From: Magnetospirillum molischianum DSM 120
Lineage (GTDB): Bacteria; Pseudomonadota; Alphaproteobacteria; Rhodospirillales; Magnetospirillaceae
Assembly (NCBI RefSeq): GCF_000294655.1
Contig: NZ_CAHP01000035.1
Location: 1-38,549 of the forward strand
Direction of reading: 5' to 3'
DNA length: 38,549 bases
This document shows, piece after piece, positions 1-9,303 of the stretch. The position numbers and the translations under genes were made by a program. The notes beneath the pieces are model-generated. The model was not told where the DNA came from and did not search any database. It worked only from the letters and a program-made list of their open reading frames with translations. How positions within the stretch are numbered: the stretch's first letter is position 1; every line of letters starts with the position of its first letter.

Positions 1-450
1 ATGACTGAAGCGGATCGACCCGAGACCGGGGCGTTGGCACTCGTGGTGTTTTCCGGTGAGTTCGAGAAGGTTCATTACGCTCTGGCGATGGCCGCCGCCG
101 CACTGGCCTGTAACCGCGCCGTTACCCTCTTTTTTACCATGGCAGCCACCCGCGCCCTGGAACGGAGTGCGGCGGACGGACATCCGGGCTGGGCCAAGCT
201 CGCGACGGGACAAAGCGGGCAAACCGCGCCAGACATCGACACCGCCTTTCGCGCCAGAGGCATCGCCGGATTCGAGGATCTGCTGGCTGCCTGCGTCGCA
301 TTGGGAGCACAGGTGATGGTGTGCGAGATGGGGTTGCGCGCGCTTGACCTCGGTCAAGATACGCTACGAAGCGACGTTCCGCTCCGTCCCGGTGGCCTCG
401 TCACCTTTCTGGCCGAAGTCCGGGCCGATGGGACAGCCCTGTTCATCTAG
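1..450 (+). CDS. DsrE/DsrF-like family protein
   Basis: This 149-residue protein resembles the DsrE/DsrF/peroxiredoxin-like family of small alpha/beta proteins linked to sulfur relay. The N-terminal beta strand (ALVVFSGEFEKVHYAL), the alanine-rich helix after it, the strand AVTLFFTMAATRAL, and the later GAQVMVCEMGLRALDL segment with one cysteine (about residue 108) follow the family pattern. In true sulfur-relay members that cysteine carries persulfide; whether it does here is inference. The ATG is the first base of the window, so the real start could lie upstream and no ribosome binding site can be judged. It converges on the small minus-strand gene that follows. The family call is fairly good; the specific function is unknown. 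Confidence 0.7.
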   Translation: MTEADRPETGALALVVFSGEFEKVHYALAMAAAALACNRAVTLFFTMAATRALERSAADGHPGWAKLATGQSGQTAPDIDTAFRARGIAGFEDLLAACVALGAQVMVCEMGLRALDLGQDTLRSDVPLRPGGLVTFLAEVRADGTALFI

Positions 451-476
451 GTTTTTATCAATGACCCTCGCCGGGC

Positions 477-492
477 GCGGGCATCCGCCCGC
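477..492. terminator. GC-rich hairpin between convergent genes
   Basis: GCGGGC and GCCCGC form a 6-bp stem around the loop ATCC, between two genes that end facing each other. There is no T-run on either side, so it is at best a weak or Rho-assisted terminator. Confidence 0.25.
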
Positions 493-591
493 TTGGCCGC
501 CGCCGCAATGGCGGCTGGAGCGCCTTGCTTCAGATTTAAAAGCGATCAGACGATCGCAGACGTCTCCAGGACCAAAGGCAAGACCGATCCC

Positions 592-825
592 CTACACATC
601 TCGCTCGGGATCGATGTCGAGGTGGCGTTTGCCATATTTCCCGGTAAAGGTCGGTCCGTCATCGATCTCGACACGAGAGCGGGCCAGACGATCAGCCTGC
701 CCCACCAGACGTTCGTTAAGCTCGAAAAGCTGCTCCCACGACCGCATCACCATCGCGGTCGAACTCAACCAGCTTTCCAGAATAGCCTGTTGGAAGGCCA
801 GGATCGCACTGAACGGATCGGCCAT
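592..825 (-). CDS. Small helical protein of unknown function
   Basis: I chose the ATG at 825 because AGGGGAGAA lies just upstream of it; the frame runs further upstream but without a better signal. The product is 77 residues. It opens with a helical stretch (MADPFSAILAFQQAILESW) rich in Ala, Leu, Glu and Gln, continues with SWEQLFELNERLVGQ, and ends in a charged tail. The amphipathic helix recalls short phasin-like proteins that coat granules, but that is only an impression from composition. It lies 132 bp downstream of the secreted-protein gene on the same strand and may be co-transcribed with it. I do not recognise the family. Confidence 0.5.
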   Translation of the reverse strand: MADPFSAILAFQQAILESWLSSTAMVMRSWEQLFELNERLVGQADRLARSRVEIDDGPTFTGKYGKRHLDIDPERDV

Positions 826-957
826 GGCGGGTTCTCCCCTGTGCTCCCGTGACCGAAGCGATCCGGGGCGACTGCTATCGTAGACCGCAGCGCCCCGAGA
901 TGCCACCCCCACGCAAACTCGGGTAGAAAATATAGAAGAGATATGCGCCCTTGCGGA

Positions 958-1503
958 TCAGTTCGCCTGAGCGGTCTGGTTCTTTTTAGGCGAATTATGC
1001 TGCGTTTTGCTCGCCGCCTTGGTCGTCCGGGTCGCGCAATCCGGTATATGATCGGGACGGCCCACCGTTTGACCGGCAAAGGCGATCAGCTGCGGCGGGC
1101 TCATCGTCATCACCTGATCGAAAATCTGGGCCCGAGTCTCGCAATAAGAATCGACCTCGTGCACCCGCACCGATTCACGATTGGTGACCTGCGTATTATA
1201 GCGATCGAAGGCCGCTGCGCTTTTGAAATGGGTCCGCAGGACCTGGGCATTGTCGGACAAGGTCGAACCGAAACGGCCGACATAACCACCCCACTTCGCA
1301 TGCAGGGACGAATCCTCGCCCCGGCAGTTCAGTGCCGCGACCTGGAGCTGGTTATGCAGCTGACGCAATTGGGCGGCTTGAATTTGTTCAGGATTGGCAC
1401 AAGATCCGCCGGTTTTTCCGGTGCTGCGGGCATCGGCGGCGAAAGAGGGAATGACGAAACAGCAGGCGACAGCAAGGACGCGGATCCGATTCACGGCCGA
1501 CAC
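958..1503 (-). CDS. Secreted cysteine-containing protein of unknown function
   Basis: The 181-residue product starts with a typical signal peptide: Arg near the N-terminus, hydrophobic VLAVACCFVIPSFA, then a likely cut after ADA near residue 25. The mature part has four cysteines (in GGSCANP, LNCRGED, SYCETRA and PDCATR), suggesting two disulfides in the periplasm. The middle is a Gln/Leu-rich helical region (QIQAAQLRQLHNQLQ), and the C-terminal tail is rich in Lys, Gln, Asn and Thr. No enzyme motif is visible and I do not recognise the family. The next gene on the strand is the small helical protein. Confidence 0.6.
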   Translation of the reverse strand: MSAVNRIRVLAVACCFVIPSFAADARSTGKTGGSCANPEQIQAAQLRQLHNQLQVAALNCRGEDSSLHAKWGGYVGRFGSTLSDNAQVLRTHFKSAAAFDRYNTQVTNRESVRVHEVDSYCETRAQIFDQVMTMSPPQLIAFAGQTVGRPDHIPDCATRTTKAASKTQHNSPKKNQTAQAN

Positions 1504-1560
1504 CTCCAGGGAACAGGGATTAGAAAATCGGCGTCATTATCTGCCGCTCGTCCCCAAGAC

Positions 1561-2598
1561 TCAACTGGCTTGAACCACATGAGGAGATTTAGTGCCGCAA
1601 TCGCCAAACGGGCGTAGGTGTCCGAGAAATTCGCGCGCCACGGTAGACCAGGAAAACCGGGTAGCATGAGCCCGACAGATTTCGGGCGATAGCTCAAGCG
1701 CCGCCCGCGCCGCCGCCGCCAGATCTTCGGACAGCACGCCAACAGGAGCATCGCCCACGACGTCACGAGGGCCGGTAACCGGAAAGCCCGCGACCGGAAC
1801 CCCGCAGGCCAGCGCCTCAAGCATCACCAGACCGAACGTGTCGGTACGGCTGGGGAAAACGAACACGTCGCCGTCGCTATAAGCCCGCGACAATTCATCG
1901 TCACCGTTAACGATGCGGAAATGGACGTCGGGATAGCGCTTCATCAGCACAGCCCGCGCCGGACCATCGCCAACCACCAGTTTCGACCCTGGCAGATCGA
2001 GATCAAGAAACGCAGGCAGATTCTTCTCGACCGCTACACGCCCAACATAGAGGAACACGGGACGGGGCAGATCGAACATTCCCTTGCCGCGTGGACGAAA
2101 AGCGTCGGTATCGACTCCGTGCGACCATTCGACCGCCCCGGTGAAATCGCGCTCGCGCAGTTCGCGATAGACCGAGGGAGACGGGCACAGAGTCGCCGCC
2201 GCAGGCTGATGAAAATATCGGATCAGCGCATAGGACCAATCGAGCGGTAATCCGGTGCGGGCGGTAACGTAATCGGGAAATTTGGTGTGATAGGCGGTGG
2301 TGAAAGGCAGCGAACGCTCCAGGCACCAGGACCGCCCGGCCCAACCCAGCGGCCCCTCGGTGGCGAGATGGACCGCATCGGGAGCAAAGGCGTCGAGCAT
2401 CGCCGCCAGCCGCGTAGCAGGAAACAATGCCAGCGGAATTTCGGGATAGCTTGGGCACGGAATATTCGGAAACGCCCCCGGCTCGAAAATTCCGATCTCG
2501 TGGCCCATCGCTTCCAGCGTGGCGGTCAGCGCCGTCAGCACTCGGACCACTCCGTTGCGCTGCGGGCTCCAGGCGTCGGTGACCATCGCGATACGCAT
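1561..2598 (-). CDS. Glycosyltransferase, GT4 family
   Basis: This is a GT-B fold glycosyltransferase of family 4, resembling the MgtA-like alpha-mannosyltransferase branch that adds sugars to diacylglycerol or other lipid acceptors. The start MRIAMVTDAWSPQRNGVVR is the usual opening of this branch; the ATG at 2598 follows GGGGGAGAG, and the frame extends only to a TTG upstream. YHTKFPDYV (about residue 105), FLYVGRVAVEKNL (about 180), SRTDTFGLVMLEALACGVPV (about 255, the E-x7-E nucleotide-sugar site) and AGFPVTGP are all present. The length (345 residues) is normal. Donor and acceptor cannot be told from sequence. It runs in the same direction as the histidine kinase upstream, about 90 bp away. 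Confidence 0.85.
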   Translation of the reverse strand: MRIAMVTDAWSPQRNGVVRVLTALTATLEAMGHEIGIFEPGAFPNIPCPSYPEIPLALFPATRLAAMLDAFAPDAVHLATEGPLGWAGRSWCLERSLPFTTAYHTKFPDYVTARTGLPLDWSYALIRYFHQPAAATLCPSPSVYRELRERDFTGAVEWSHGVDTDAFRPRGKGMFDLPRPVFLYVGRVAVEKNLPAFLDLDLPGSKLVVGDGPARAVLMKRYPDVHFRIVNGDDELSRAYSDGDVFVFPSRTDTFGLVMLEALACGVPVAGFPVTGPRDVVGDAPVGVLSEDLAAAARAALELSPEICRAHATRFSWSTVAREFLGHLRPFGDCGTKSPHVVQAS

Positions 2599-2689
2599 CG
2601 GCGCACTCTCCCCCAATCCAGACTCGCAGGGTTAGGCCCAGCGGTGCATCGAAGGCAAGTGACGAGACAATGACAGTGAGGGGAACCCC

Positions 2690-5251
2690 TTATGCCACAG
2701 GCAGGGTGAACGAAAACACCGATCCCTCGTTCGGAACGGATTCGACCCAGATCCGACCGCCATGGCGATCGACGATCCGTTTGCAGATCGCCAGCCCGAT
2801 CCCGGTACCGTCATAGCGATCCCTGGGGTGCAGCCGTTGGAAAATACGGAAAATCCGCTCGTAATAGTCAGTTTCAATCCCGATTCCGTTATCGGCGACG
2901 TCAAAGCGCCATTCGTCCGCCTGGCGAGAGCAGGAGATGCGGATATCCGGCGGGCGAGAGGGCAGATGGTACTTCAGGGCATTGCCGATCAAATTCTGGA
3001 ACAGCCGCGTTATCTGCACCCCGTCGCCCATCACACGAGGTGCCTCGGCGGATTCCTCGATCGTGATCCGGGCACCGGTTTCGGCGATAGCGGAACCGAG
3101 ATCGCCGATTGCCCGATCGATCGATGACCGGACAGAGACCGGAACGATTGGATCGCCGCCGCGTTCGATGCGGGCGTAGTCAAGCAATTCAAGGACCAGC
3201 CGGTCCATCCGGCGGGCACCGTCGCGGGCATAATCCAGGAACTGGCGGCCGTCTTCATCAAGGGAAGCGGCGTGTCGCCGTTCGATCAGAGACAGATAGC
3301 TGCTGATCATCCGAAGCGGTTCGCGCAAATCGTGGCTGGCGACATAGGCGAACTGTTCCAGTTCTTCGTTCGAGCGCTGGACCTCGGCGATATGGCGGAC
3401 GATCCGAGCCTCGGCCTCGGTCTGGTCGGTAATATCGCGCGAGAATACCGCCACCCGAGTCACCCGGCCCTCGCTGTTGACGACGGGATGAATGGTGTTG
3501 TCGAATACCCTTCCATCACGGCGATCGACGATCCGGCCGGGATGGCCCGTCTCGATCACGGTCGTAACCACGATGTGGCGTTGGGCCGATACGTCTGACG
3601 GAAACAGGTTCCACAGATTGCTTCCCAAGAGGAACTCGACCCTCGTCCCCAGCCGGTCGGCCAGGACGGCATTGCAGGCGAGCAGAGTGCCATCGGCTTC
3701 GATCAGCAGCGTCGCGTCGCCCGAACAATTGATCAGTACCTGGATCAGCGCCTGACTTTCCTGCAACACCGCCTCGGCCCGCTTGCGGTCCTCGATCAGA
3801 CGCAGCGTGCCCTCGCTACCGGAAAACTGGCCGGGGACATCTTCGAACAGATGGGTACTGGCGGAAACCCATACCGCGTGACCGTCTTTGTGGCGCATCT
3901 GGAATTCGTAATCGGTGACGGAGCCACCGTTGGCCAACATCGCCCCCAATATCGCCGACCGAAGCTTGGGGTCGATCAGCGCCACACTGGTCGGCTGTCC
4001 CAGCAATTCCTCGACGGAATAGCCCAGCACCGTCTCGACCGAGCGTGACAGCATCGAAATCCGGCCGTTCAAGTCCGAGCGGTAAAAAACGTCGGTCATA
4101 TTATCGAGAATCGCGCGCAGGTCGGATTCGGACCGGCGCAGTTCGTCAGTGACCCGTGACAATTCAGTGATATCGGTCATCGCCCCGACGATTCCGGCGA
4201 CGGTGCCATCGGCGTCAAAAAAGCGCGCCTTACTGAACAGCATCCGATGCAGGGTTCCGTCGGCGAACCGGATCGGCGATTCATAGCTCTGATGAATATC
4301 ACCGGCCAACACGTCCCGGTCGGCCTCGACATGAAGCGCGGCCAGATCAGGAGGATTGAAGTCAAAACTGGTCTTGCCGACCAGACAATCCCGGCTGAGA
4401 CCCAAGGCTTGTTCGAAGGCTTTGTTGACGGTCAGAAAGCCGCCATCGACGTTCTTGGCGAACACCGGCCCCGGCAAAGTGTCGATCAGGGCGTTACGCA
4501 GGGCAAGCTGGCTGCGTATCACCCGCCGCGCCGCGTCGTGCTGGGAAATACGGCGTTCCAACGCCTCGGTCTGGCGGGCAACTTGGGCCGACAACGCGGC
4601 CGAAACCATCTCGCCATCCATCCGCAGCAGAGCGATGGCGATCAGCAGGTTGCCGAAACTGCTGACGGTATAATAGAGCGCTTGCGCCCCATCCATCGTC
4701 GTAAAGTCCGAGATCGGCCCCTCGATCGTCAGCACCGCGACTCCGCGCAACAGCAAGACCACGCTCCACACGCCCAACACCGCCGCGATCAGCGGCGACC
4801 CGGCGGCAGGATCGGCGCGGCGAGCCTGAAGCAGAATCCAGGTGGCATGAAACAGGATCGGCACCCGAGCCAACGAGACCAGGGCGATACGGCCATTAAC
4901 ACTGTCCCAAGGGCCGATGGTAACGAACTCAGCGGCAAGGAACAGAGCCAGAATGGCCGCATGAGGCCACCACACCACACGGCGACCAGCCAGCACACTG
5001 GCCCCGACATGAACCGCCAATGCCGATAGAATCACCAGGAAATTGCCGAGGATGAGCGCAGCCTCCATCGTCAGAGGATCGCGCAGCAGAACCAGGATCA
5101 GACCGACGCCATACAACCCGGTCGAGGCAGCAAAGGCGACCCAGCGGCGATCGTCACGACGGGCCCAACCGAACACCAGAATGACCAGACACGCGGCCAG
5201 CGACAAGGTTGCTGCCGAGAAAGCCAGGGTTCCGACATCCAGTCTCAGCAT
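2690..5251 (-). CDS. Membrane-bound PAS sensor histidine kinase
   Basis: An 853-residue hybrid of a multi-helix membrane sensor, PAS domains and a kinase core. Residues 1-215 contain about seven hydrophobic helices. Three PAS domains follow (about 250-370, 375-495 and 497-620), then HisKA with the phospho-accepting histidine in ASHDLREPLRM (about 640). The ATPase domain ends the protein: N box NLIGNALKYH, G1 box DNGIGIE, G2 box GTGIGLAICKRIVDRHGG. The HisKA/ATPase pair resembles phytochrome-like kinases. The ATG at 5251 is preceded by AAGGAAAG. No response regulator gene lies nearby, so it is an orphan kinase whose partner and signal are unknown. The membrane domain may be the sensor, but I cannot name its family. 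Confidence 0.9.
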   Translation of the reverse strand: MLRLDVGTLAFSAATLSLAACLVILVFGWARRDDRRWVAFAASTGLYGVGLILVLLRDPLTMEAALILGNFLVILSALAVHVGASVLAGRRVVWWPHAAILALFLAAEFVTIGPWDSVNGRIALVSLARVPILFHATWILLQARRADPAAGSPLIAAVLGVWSVVLLLRGVAVLTIEGPISDFTTMDGAQALYYTVSSFGNLLIAIALLRMDGEMVSAALSAQVARQTEALERRISQHDAARRVIRSQLALRNALIDTLPGPVFAKNVDGGFLTVNKAFEQALGLSRDCLVGKTSFDFNPPDLAALHVEADRDVLAGDIHQSYESPIRFADGTLHRMLFSKARFFDADGTVAGIVGAMTDITELSRVTDELRRSESDLRAILDNMTDVFYRSDLNGRISMLSRSVETVLGYSVEELLGQPTSVALIDPKLRSAILGAMLANGGSVTDYEFQMRHKDGHAVWVSASTHLFEDVPGQFSGSEGTLRLIEDRKRAEAVLQESQALIQVLINCSGDATLLIEADGTLLACNAVLADRLGTRVEFLLGSNLWNLFPSDVSAQRHIVVTTVIETGHPGRIVDRRDGRVFDNTIHPVVNSEGRVTRVAVFSRDITDQTEAEARIVRHIAEVQRSNEELEQFAYVASHDLREPLRMISSYLSLIERRHAASLDEDGRQFLDYARDGARRMDRLVLELLDYARIERGGDPIVPVSVRSSIDRAIGDLGSAIAETGARITIEESAEAPRVMGDGVQITRLFQNLIGNALKYHLPSRPPDIRISCSRQADEWRFDVADNGIGIETDYYERIFRIFQRLHPRDRYDGTGIGLAICKRIVDRHGGRIWVESVPNEGSVFSFTLPVA

Positions 5252-5345
5252 ATGACGCTTTCCTTCTAGCCTGGAGTTCCCAGACTACCGGCTGGTCCCG
5301 CTTCGCCAAAAGGCCTATGTTACGGTATTATACTTTATCGCTCGA

Positions 5346-6896
5346 TCACTGTTTTGCTCGCACCGCTTCGGCCGCCAGGGCGCGGGCAAAAGTGGGAGAA
5401 TCGCCTAGCAGACGCAAGGCCAGCGCCATGTCCTCGGGCGCATCGGTGCGCCGGGTCGGGGGGCAAAGATCGCGCAGATGGCGACGCAGGTCGGTCTCCT
5501 CCAACCCCACCTGACGCCAGATATCCAGGGTGCGGGCAACCCGGCCCCAATCGCCGCCACGCTCGGTCCCCTTTTGGCCGGGCGAAGTGCACAGAACGGG
5601 AAACACCCCCAACCCATGCAGCGCATAGCCGCTGGGAGCGTGAAAGCGCGACCAAGTTAGGGTGATCTCGCCATCGTTAGGCAGACGGATCACGGTCTGG
5701 ACCGTTCCTTTGCCATACGAATTGGTCCCGATCACCACGGCACGACCGGAATCCTGCAAGGCCGAAGCGAGAATCTCGGCGGACGAGGCCGACCGCCCGT
5801 CGATCAGCACCACGACCGGCAAATCCTCGGCCAGATCGCCGGGGCGCGCGGTCAGAACGGCGTTGGCGGCGGGATTACGTCCGCGAGTCGAAATGATCGG
5901 GCCGTCGGCGATGAACAGGTCTGCAACCGCCACCGCCTTGTCGAGTAATCCGCCTGGATTGCCGCGCAGATCGAGGACCACCCCTTTCAGCCGCGCTCCC
6001 ATTCGTTCGCGGGTCTCGCGCAGCTTGGTTTCCAGACTGCTGGCCGTGCGCTGATTGAAGCTGCTGATACGATAGATCGCGATCGGGCCATCCAACGTCT
6101 CGGTAACGGTTTTCGGGACGATCAGCGACCGTTGCACCTTCGCTTCGACTATCTTCCCGGCTCGGCGCAAGGTCACGATCAGAGCGCTGGCGACCGCACC
6201 GCGCAGGCGGGCAGAGATCTCGGTTCGCTCCAGCCCCCGCACCGGCTTGCCGTCGATCAGAACAATCACGTCGTCGGCCTGCAATCCCGCTCGCGCCGCC
6301 GGAGTGTCTTCGACCACATCGACGATCAACGCCTCGCCCTCGACCAACTCGAAACGAATGCCGATGCCGCCAAACCCATTGCGGCTGGCCCGGTTGTCGC
6401 GGGCCTCGGCCGCCCCGGCATAGCGGGAATACAAGTCGGCGGTGCCCAGAGCGCCTTCGAACACCGCCCGAAACAATCGCTCGACATCGGCGTCGCGCAC
6501 CAGCGGCGACACCTCGCCCGCATCCAACGCCACGCTGATCACCAGCCGCGCCCAGGATTCAACATCGTCGGTGGCGGGGGCGGGATAATCGGCGACCACC
6601 CGTTCGGCCGTGCTCAACCGCACCCGCCCGCCCTGGAAGGCAATGGCGAATTGCGGATCGATGTCGGCCAGCCCACGCATCGCATCGAGCGCGACGGTCG
6701 AGGCCGGAACCTGCTGAAGATGGCGTTCGACAATCGCCGCCAGGCCATAGGCGACAGTTCGTTGCGCTTCGACAACATCCCAACCCGCCTGCGCCGAAAA
6801 CGGCATGAACAAAACTATCGCGACAGCCAAACACCGCCACCCCGCGCGCCGGGTCACCCCCCACAATACGACAGCATAGACGTGGAGCGTGGACAC
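5346..6896 (-). CDS. S41 family C-terminal processing protease
   Basis: A CtpA/Prc-type serine protease acting in the periplasm. A GTG start at 6896 gives 516 residues with an N-terminal signal/anchor (CLAVAIVLFMPFSAQA, about 22-37). The PDZ domain follows (about 170-240, with GIGIRFELVEGEALIVDVVEDTP and GLQADDVIVLIDGKPV). The S41 core has LRGNPGGLLDKAVAVADLF, then SASSAEILASALQD with the nucleophilic Ser, and NSYGKGTVQT with the general-base Lys. This Ser/Lys dyad is diagnostic. It starts 39 bp after the RNase R stop, so the two are probably co-transcribed. AAGGAA lies about 12 bases before the GTG, a rather long spacing, so the exact start is less certain than the identity. Confidence 0.9.
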   Translation of the reverse strand: MSTLHVYAVVLWGVTRRAGWRCLAVAIVLFMPFSAQAGWDVVEAQRTVAYGLAAIVERHLQQVPASTVALDAMRGLADIDPQFAIAFQGGRVRLSTAERVVADYPAPATDDVESWARLVISVALDAGEVSPLVRDADVERLFRAVFEGALGTADLYSRYAGAAEARDNRASRNGFGGIGIRFELVEGEALIVDVVEDTPAARAGLQADDVIVLIDGKPVRGLERTEISARLRGAVASALIVTLRRAGKIVEAKVQRSLIVPKTVTETLDGPIAIYRISSFNQRTASSLETKLRETRERMGARLKGVVLDLRGNPGGLLDKAVAVADLFIADGPIISTRGRNPAANAVLTARPGDLAEDLPVVVLIDGRSASSAEILASALQDSGRAVVIGTNSYGKGTVQTVIRLPNDGEITLTWSRFHAPSGYALHGLGVFPVLCTSPGQKGTERGGDWGRVARTLDIWRQVGLEETDLRRHLRDLCPPTRRTDAPEDMALALRLLGDSPTFARALAAEAVRAKQ

Positions 6897-6935
6897 GGCG
6901 ACGTCAGTTTCCTTCCATCATCCAGAGACCCTTAC

Positions 6936-9197
6936 TCACCGCCCCCGACGACGGGGAAGCAGCGGCGGACGACGAGGCGGACGAACCGGTCCAGCCCCCT
7001 GCCCCGCCAGTCCGAACACCATCGAACCTGTCAGCACATTGGCCTCGCGCAACGAAATATCGATCTGCTGACCGAGTTGGAAGCTCTTGCGGCTGCGCCG
7101 TCCGGTCAGGCAATGGCGGGCCTCGTCATGATCGTAGTAATCATCGGGCAGGCTGGAGATTGGCACCAACCCATCGGCACCGCTGCCATCCAGCGTCACA
7201 AACAGACCAAAGCGGGTTACCCCCGACACCCGGCCCGCGAACTCGGCTCCAACCCGGTCGGCCAGGAACAGAGTGACGGCACGATCGACCGCCTCGCGCT
7301 CGGCGGTCGAGGCACGTCGTTCCGTAGCCGAAATGTGTTGCCCCCAATCTTCATATTGTCCAACCGCATCCGCAGGCAATCCACCCTCGCCCAACCCCAA
7401 TCCAGCGACCAGGGCGCGATGCACCAGCAGGTCGGCATAGCGGCGAATCGGTGAGGTGAAGTGAGCGTAGCGGGCGAGACCAAGACCAAAATGTCCAAGA
7501 TTTTCAGGGGAATAAGCCGCCTGCGCCTGCGAACGCAGGATCACTTCGTTGACCAGGGAGGAATGTTCGGTCCCCGCCACCGCCGCCAGGATGCGGTTGA
7601 AGTGCTCGGGCTTCATCACCTGCCCTTTGGCGAGCTTGAGGTCGAGGCCGCGCAACACCTCTCGCAGGCCATCGAGTTTTTCCGCCGATGGCTGGTCGTG
7701 AACCCGATACATGCAGGGCTGCCCCAGCTTCTCCAGCGTCTCGGCCGAGCAGACGTTGGCGGCAATCATGAAATCCTCGATCAGCCGGTGGCTGTCAAAG
7801 CGTTCGCGTTCGACCACCGCCGCGACCCGGCCCTCATCATCCATCACCACCTTGCGCTCGGGCAGGTCGAGCTCCAGCACGCCGCGCTGCTTGCGCGCCC
7901 GGCTCAACGATTCCCACGCGCCATAAAGCGGCGCGATCACCGCCCCAACCAGCGGCGCGGTCTCGTCATCGGGCTGTCCATCGCGGGCGGACTGGACCCG
8001 CGCATAGGTCAACCGCGCCGCCGAAAGCATCAGCCCGCGCAGGAAGCGGTGACGACGCTTGTGACCGTCGCGGTCGATCCAGAATTCAACGGCAAGGCAG
8101 GGGCGTTCTTCGGCGGGCTTCAGCGAGCACCAGCCGTTCGACAGGTCCTCGGGCAGCATCGGCACCACCCGGTCGGGGAAATAAACCGAATTGCCGCGCC
8201 GGAATGCCTCGCGATCCAGCGCATCGCCGGGACGGACGTACCAGGAGACATCGGCAATAGCGACCAGGCAATGCCAGCCGCCAGGATTGCCCGGATCGGA
8301 ATCGGGTTCGGCCCATACCGCATCGTCGAAATCACGGGCATCCTCGCCGTCGATCGTGATCAGCGGCACCTTGCGCAGATCGGTGCGGGCAGCCAGCGGA
8401 GCGGGACCGGCGGCGGCGGCCTGCGACAGCGCTTCGGGTGAAAAATCGAACGGGATGTCGTTGGTGTGGATTGCCACCAGACTGATCGAGCGCGGCCCGC
8501 CCAGCGGCCCCAGCCGCTCCTTCACCACCGCCTGACGGAGGCCGTACAGCCGACCGGGCAGGATGTCGGCCAGCACGAGTTCGCCGGTCACGGCCCCCCC
8601 GCTTTCGCCTTTCGGCACCATGTAATCGGCTTTCTCGCGACGGCTGGTCGGGCGGATTCGCCCCGACCCGTCGGGAAGCGGTTCGAACACCCCCAGCACG
8701 CGGGCGCGGGCCTCGCCGATAATCTTGATCGGCCGTCCCTCGAAGGTATCGTCCCTCATGCGGCGCAGACGGCACAGCACCTTGTCACCGATCCCGACCG
8801 CAGGCTGTCCGGGACGGAATGGGGCCAGGAAAATTCGAGGCGGCCGTCCGTCCTGCTCCCACACCACAGGCCGGGCCAGCAACTCGCCATCGGAATCGGT
8901 GCCGATGACCTCGACCACTCCGGTTTCAGGCAGCGAACCGGGCAGGGAAAAACGGCGGGGCTGGTCGCGGCGCACCGCGCCCTCGCCTTCAAGTTCGCGC
9001 AGGATCGCCTTGAGATCGATGCGGTCGTCGCCGCGCAGGCGAAAGGCGCGGGCCAACTCGCGTTTGCCCACCCGTCCAGGCTGGGCGCGGATGAAGTCGA
9101 GGATATCTTGTTTCGACGGAACCGGAGCAGGCCGAGGCGCAGGACGCGCCTTGGGGGCCTTGCCGGATTTCGGGGCTTTGGGGGGAAGTTTGCTCAT
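6936..9197 (-). CDS. rnr: Ribonuclease R
   Basis: RNase R is a processive 3'-5' exoribonuclease that degrades structured RNA and takes part in rRNA quality control. The 753-residue product has a basic, proline-rich N-terminus, a winged-helix domain (about 35-100), cold-shock domains, the RNB catalytic domain and a C-terminal S1 domain (GRVSGVTRFGLFVTLD). The RNB domain carries DGEDARDFDDAVWAE (about 285-300), whose acidic cluster binds Mg, then FPDRVVPMLPEDLSNGWCSL, YRVHDQPS and HFTSPIRRYADLLVHRAL. I placed the start at ATG 9197 (MSKLPPKAP) rather than the TTG 21 bases upstream; the ribosome binding site is weak at either. The basic tail ends RRGR, as is common for RNase R. The protease gene follows after 39 bp. 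Confidence 0.95.
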   Translation of the reverse strand: MSKLPPKAPKSGKAPKARPAPRPAPVPSKQDILDFIRAQPGRVGKRELARAFRLRGDDRIDLKAILRELEGEGAVRRDQPRRFSLPGSLPETGVVEVIGTDSDGELLARPVVWEQDGRPPRIFLAPFRPGQPAVGIGDKVLCRLRRMRDDTFEGRPIKIIGEARARVLGVFEPLPDGSGRIRPTSRREKADYMVPKGESGGAVTGELVLADILPGRLYGLRQAVVKERLGPLGGPRSISLVAIHTNDIPFDFSPEALSQAAAAGPAPLAARTDLRKVPLITIDGEDARDFDDAVWAEPDSDPGNPGGWHCLVAIADVSWYVRPGDALDREAFRRGNSVYFPDRVVPMLPEDLSNGWCSLKPAEERPCLAVEFWIDRDGHKRRHRFLRGLMLSAARLTYARVQSARDGQPDDETAPLVGAVIAPLYGAWESLSRARKQRGVLELDLPERKVVMDDEGRVAAVVERERFDSHRLIEDFMIAANVCSAETLEKLGQPCMYRVHDQPSAEKLDGLREVLRGLDLKLAKGQVMKPEHFNRILAAVAGTEHSSLVNEVILRSQAQAAYSPENLGHFGLGLARYAHFTSPIRRYADLLVHRALVAGLGLGEGGLPADAVGQYEDWGQHISATERRASTAEREAVDRAVTLFLADRVGAEFAGRVSGVTRFGLFVTLDGSGADGLVPISSLPDDYYDHDEARHCLTGRRSRKSFQLGQQIDISLREANVLTGSMVFGLAGQGAGPVRPPRRPPLLPRRRGR

Positions 9198-9255
9198 CCC
9201 GGCAGGGTATCCCGCCAAGGGTCATCGGAGCAATCGTCCCCTCGTAACCGGACCC

Positions 9256-9280
9256 GATCGGGGGGTATCTCCCCCCGATC
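9256..9280 (-). terminator. Strong GC hairpin between fdxA and rnr
   Basis: GATCGGGGGG and CCCCCCGATC form a perfect 10-bp stem with the five-base loop TATCT. It lies 24 bp after the fdxA stop and 59 bp before the rnr start. It lacks a T-run, so it may terminate with Rho, or act as a processing or attenuation element ahead of rnr. Confidence 0.45.
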
Positions 9281-9303
9281 CCCCCCAGGGCCCCATCATC
9301 TGG

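Noticed and set aside
6132-7454. Plus-strand 440-residue open frame
   Set aside because: It spans two real minus-strand genes (the S41 protease and rnr) and lacks any recognisable domain.
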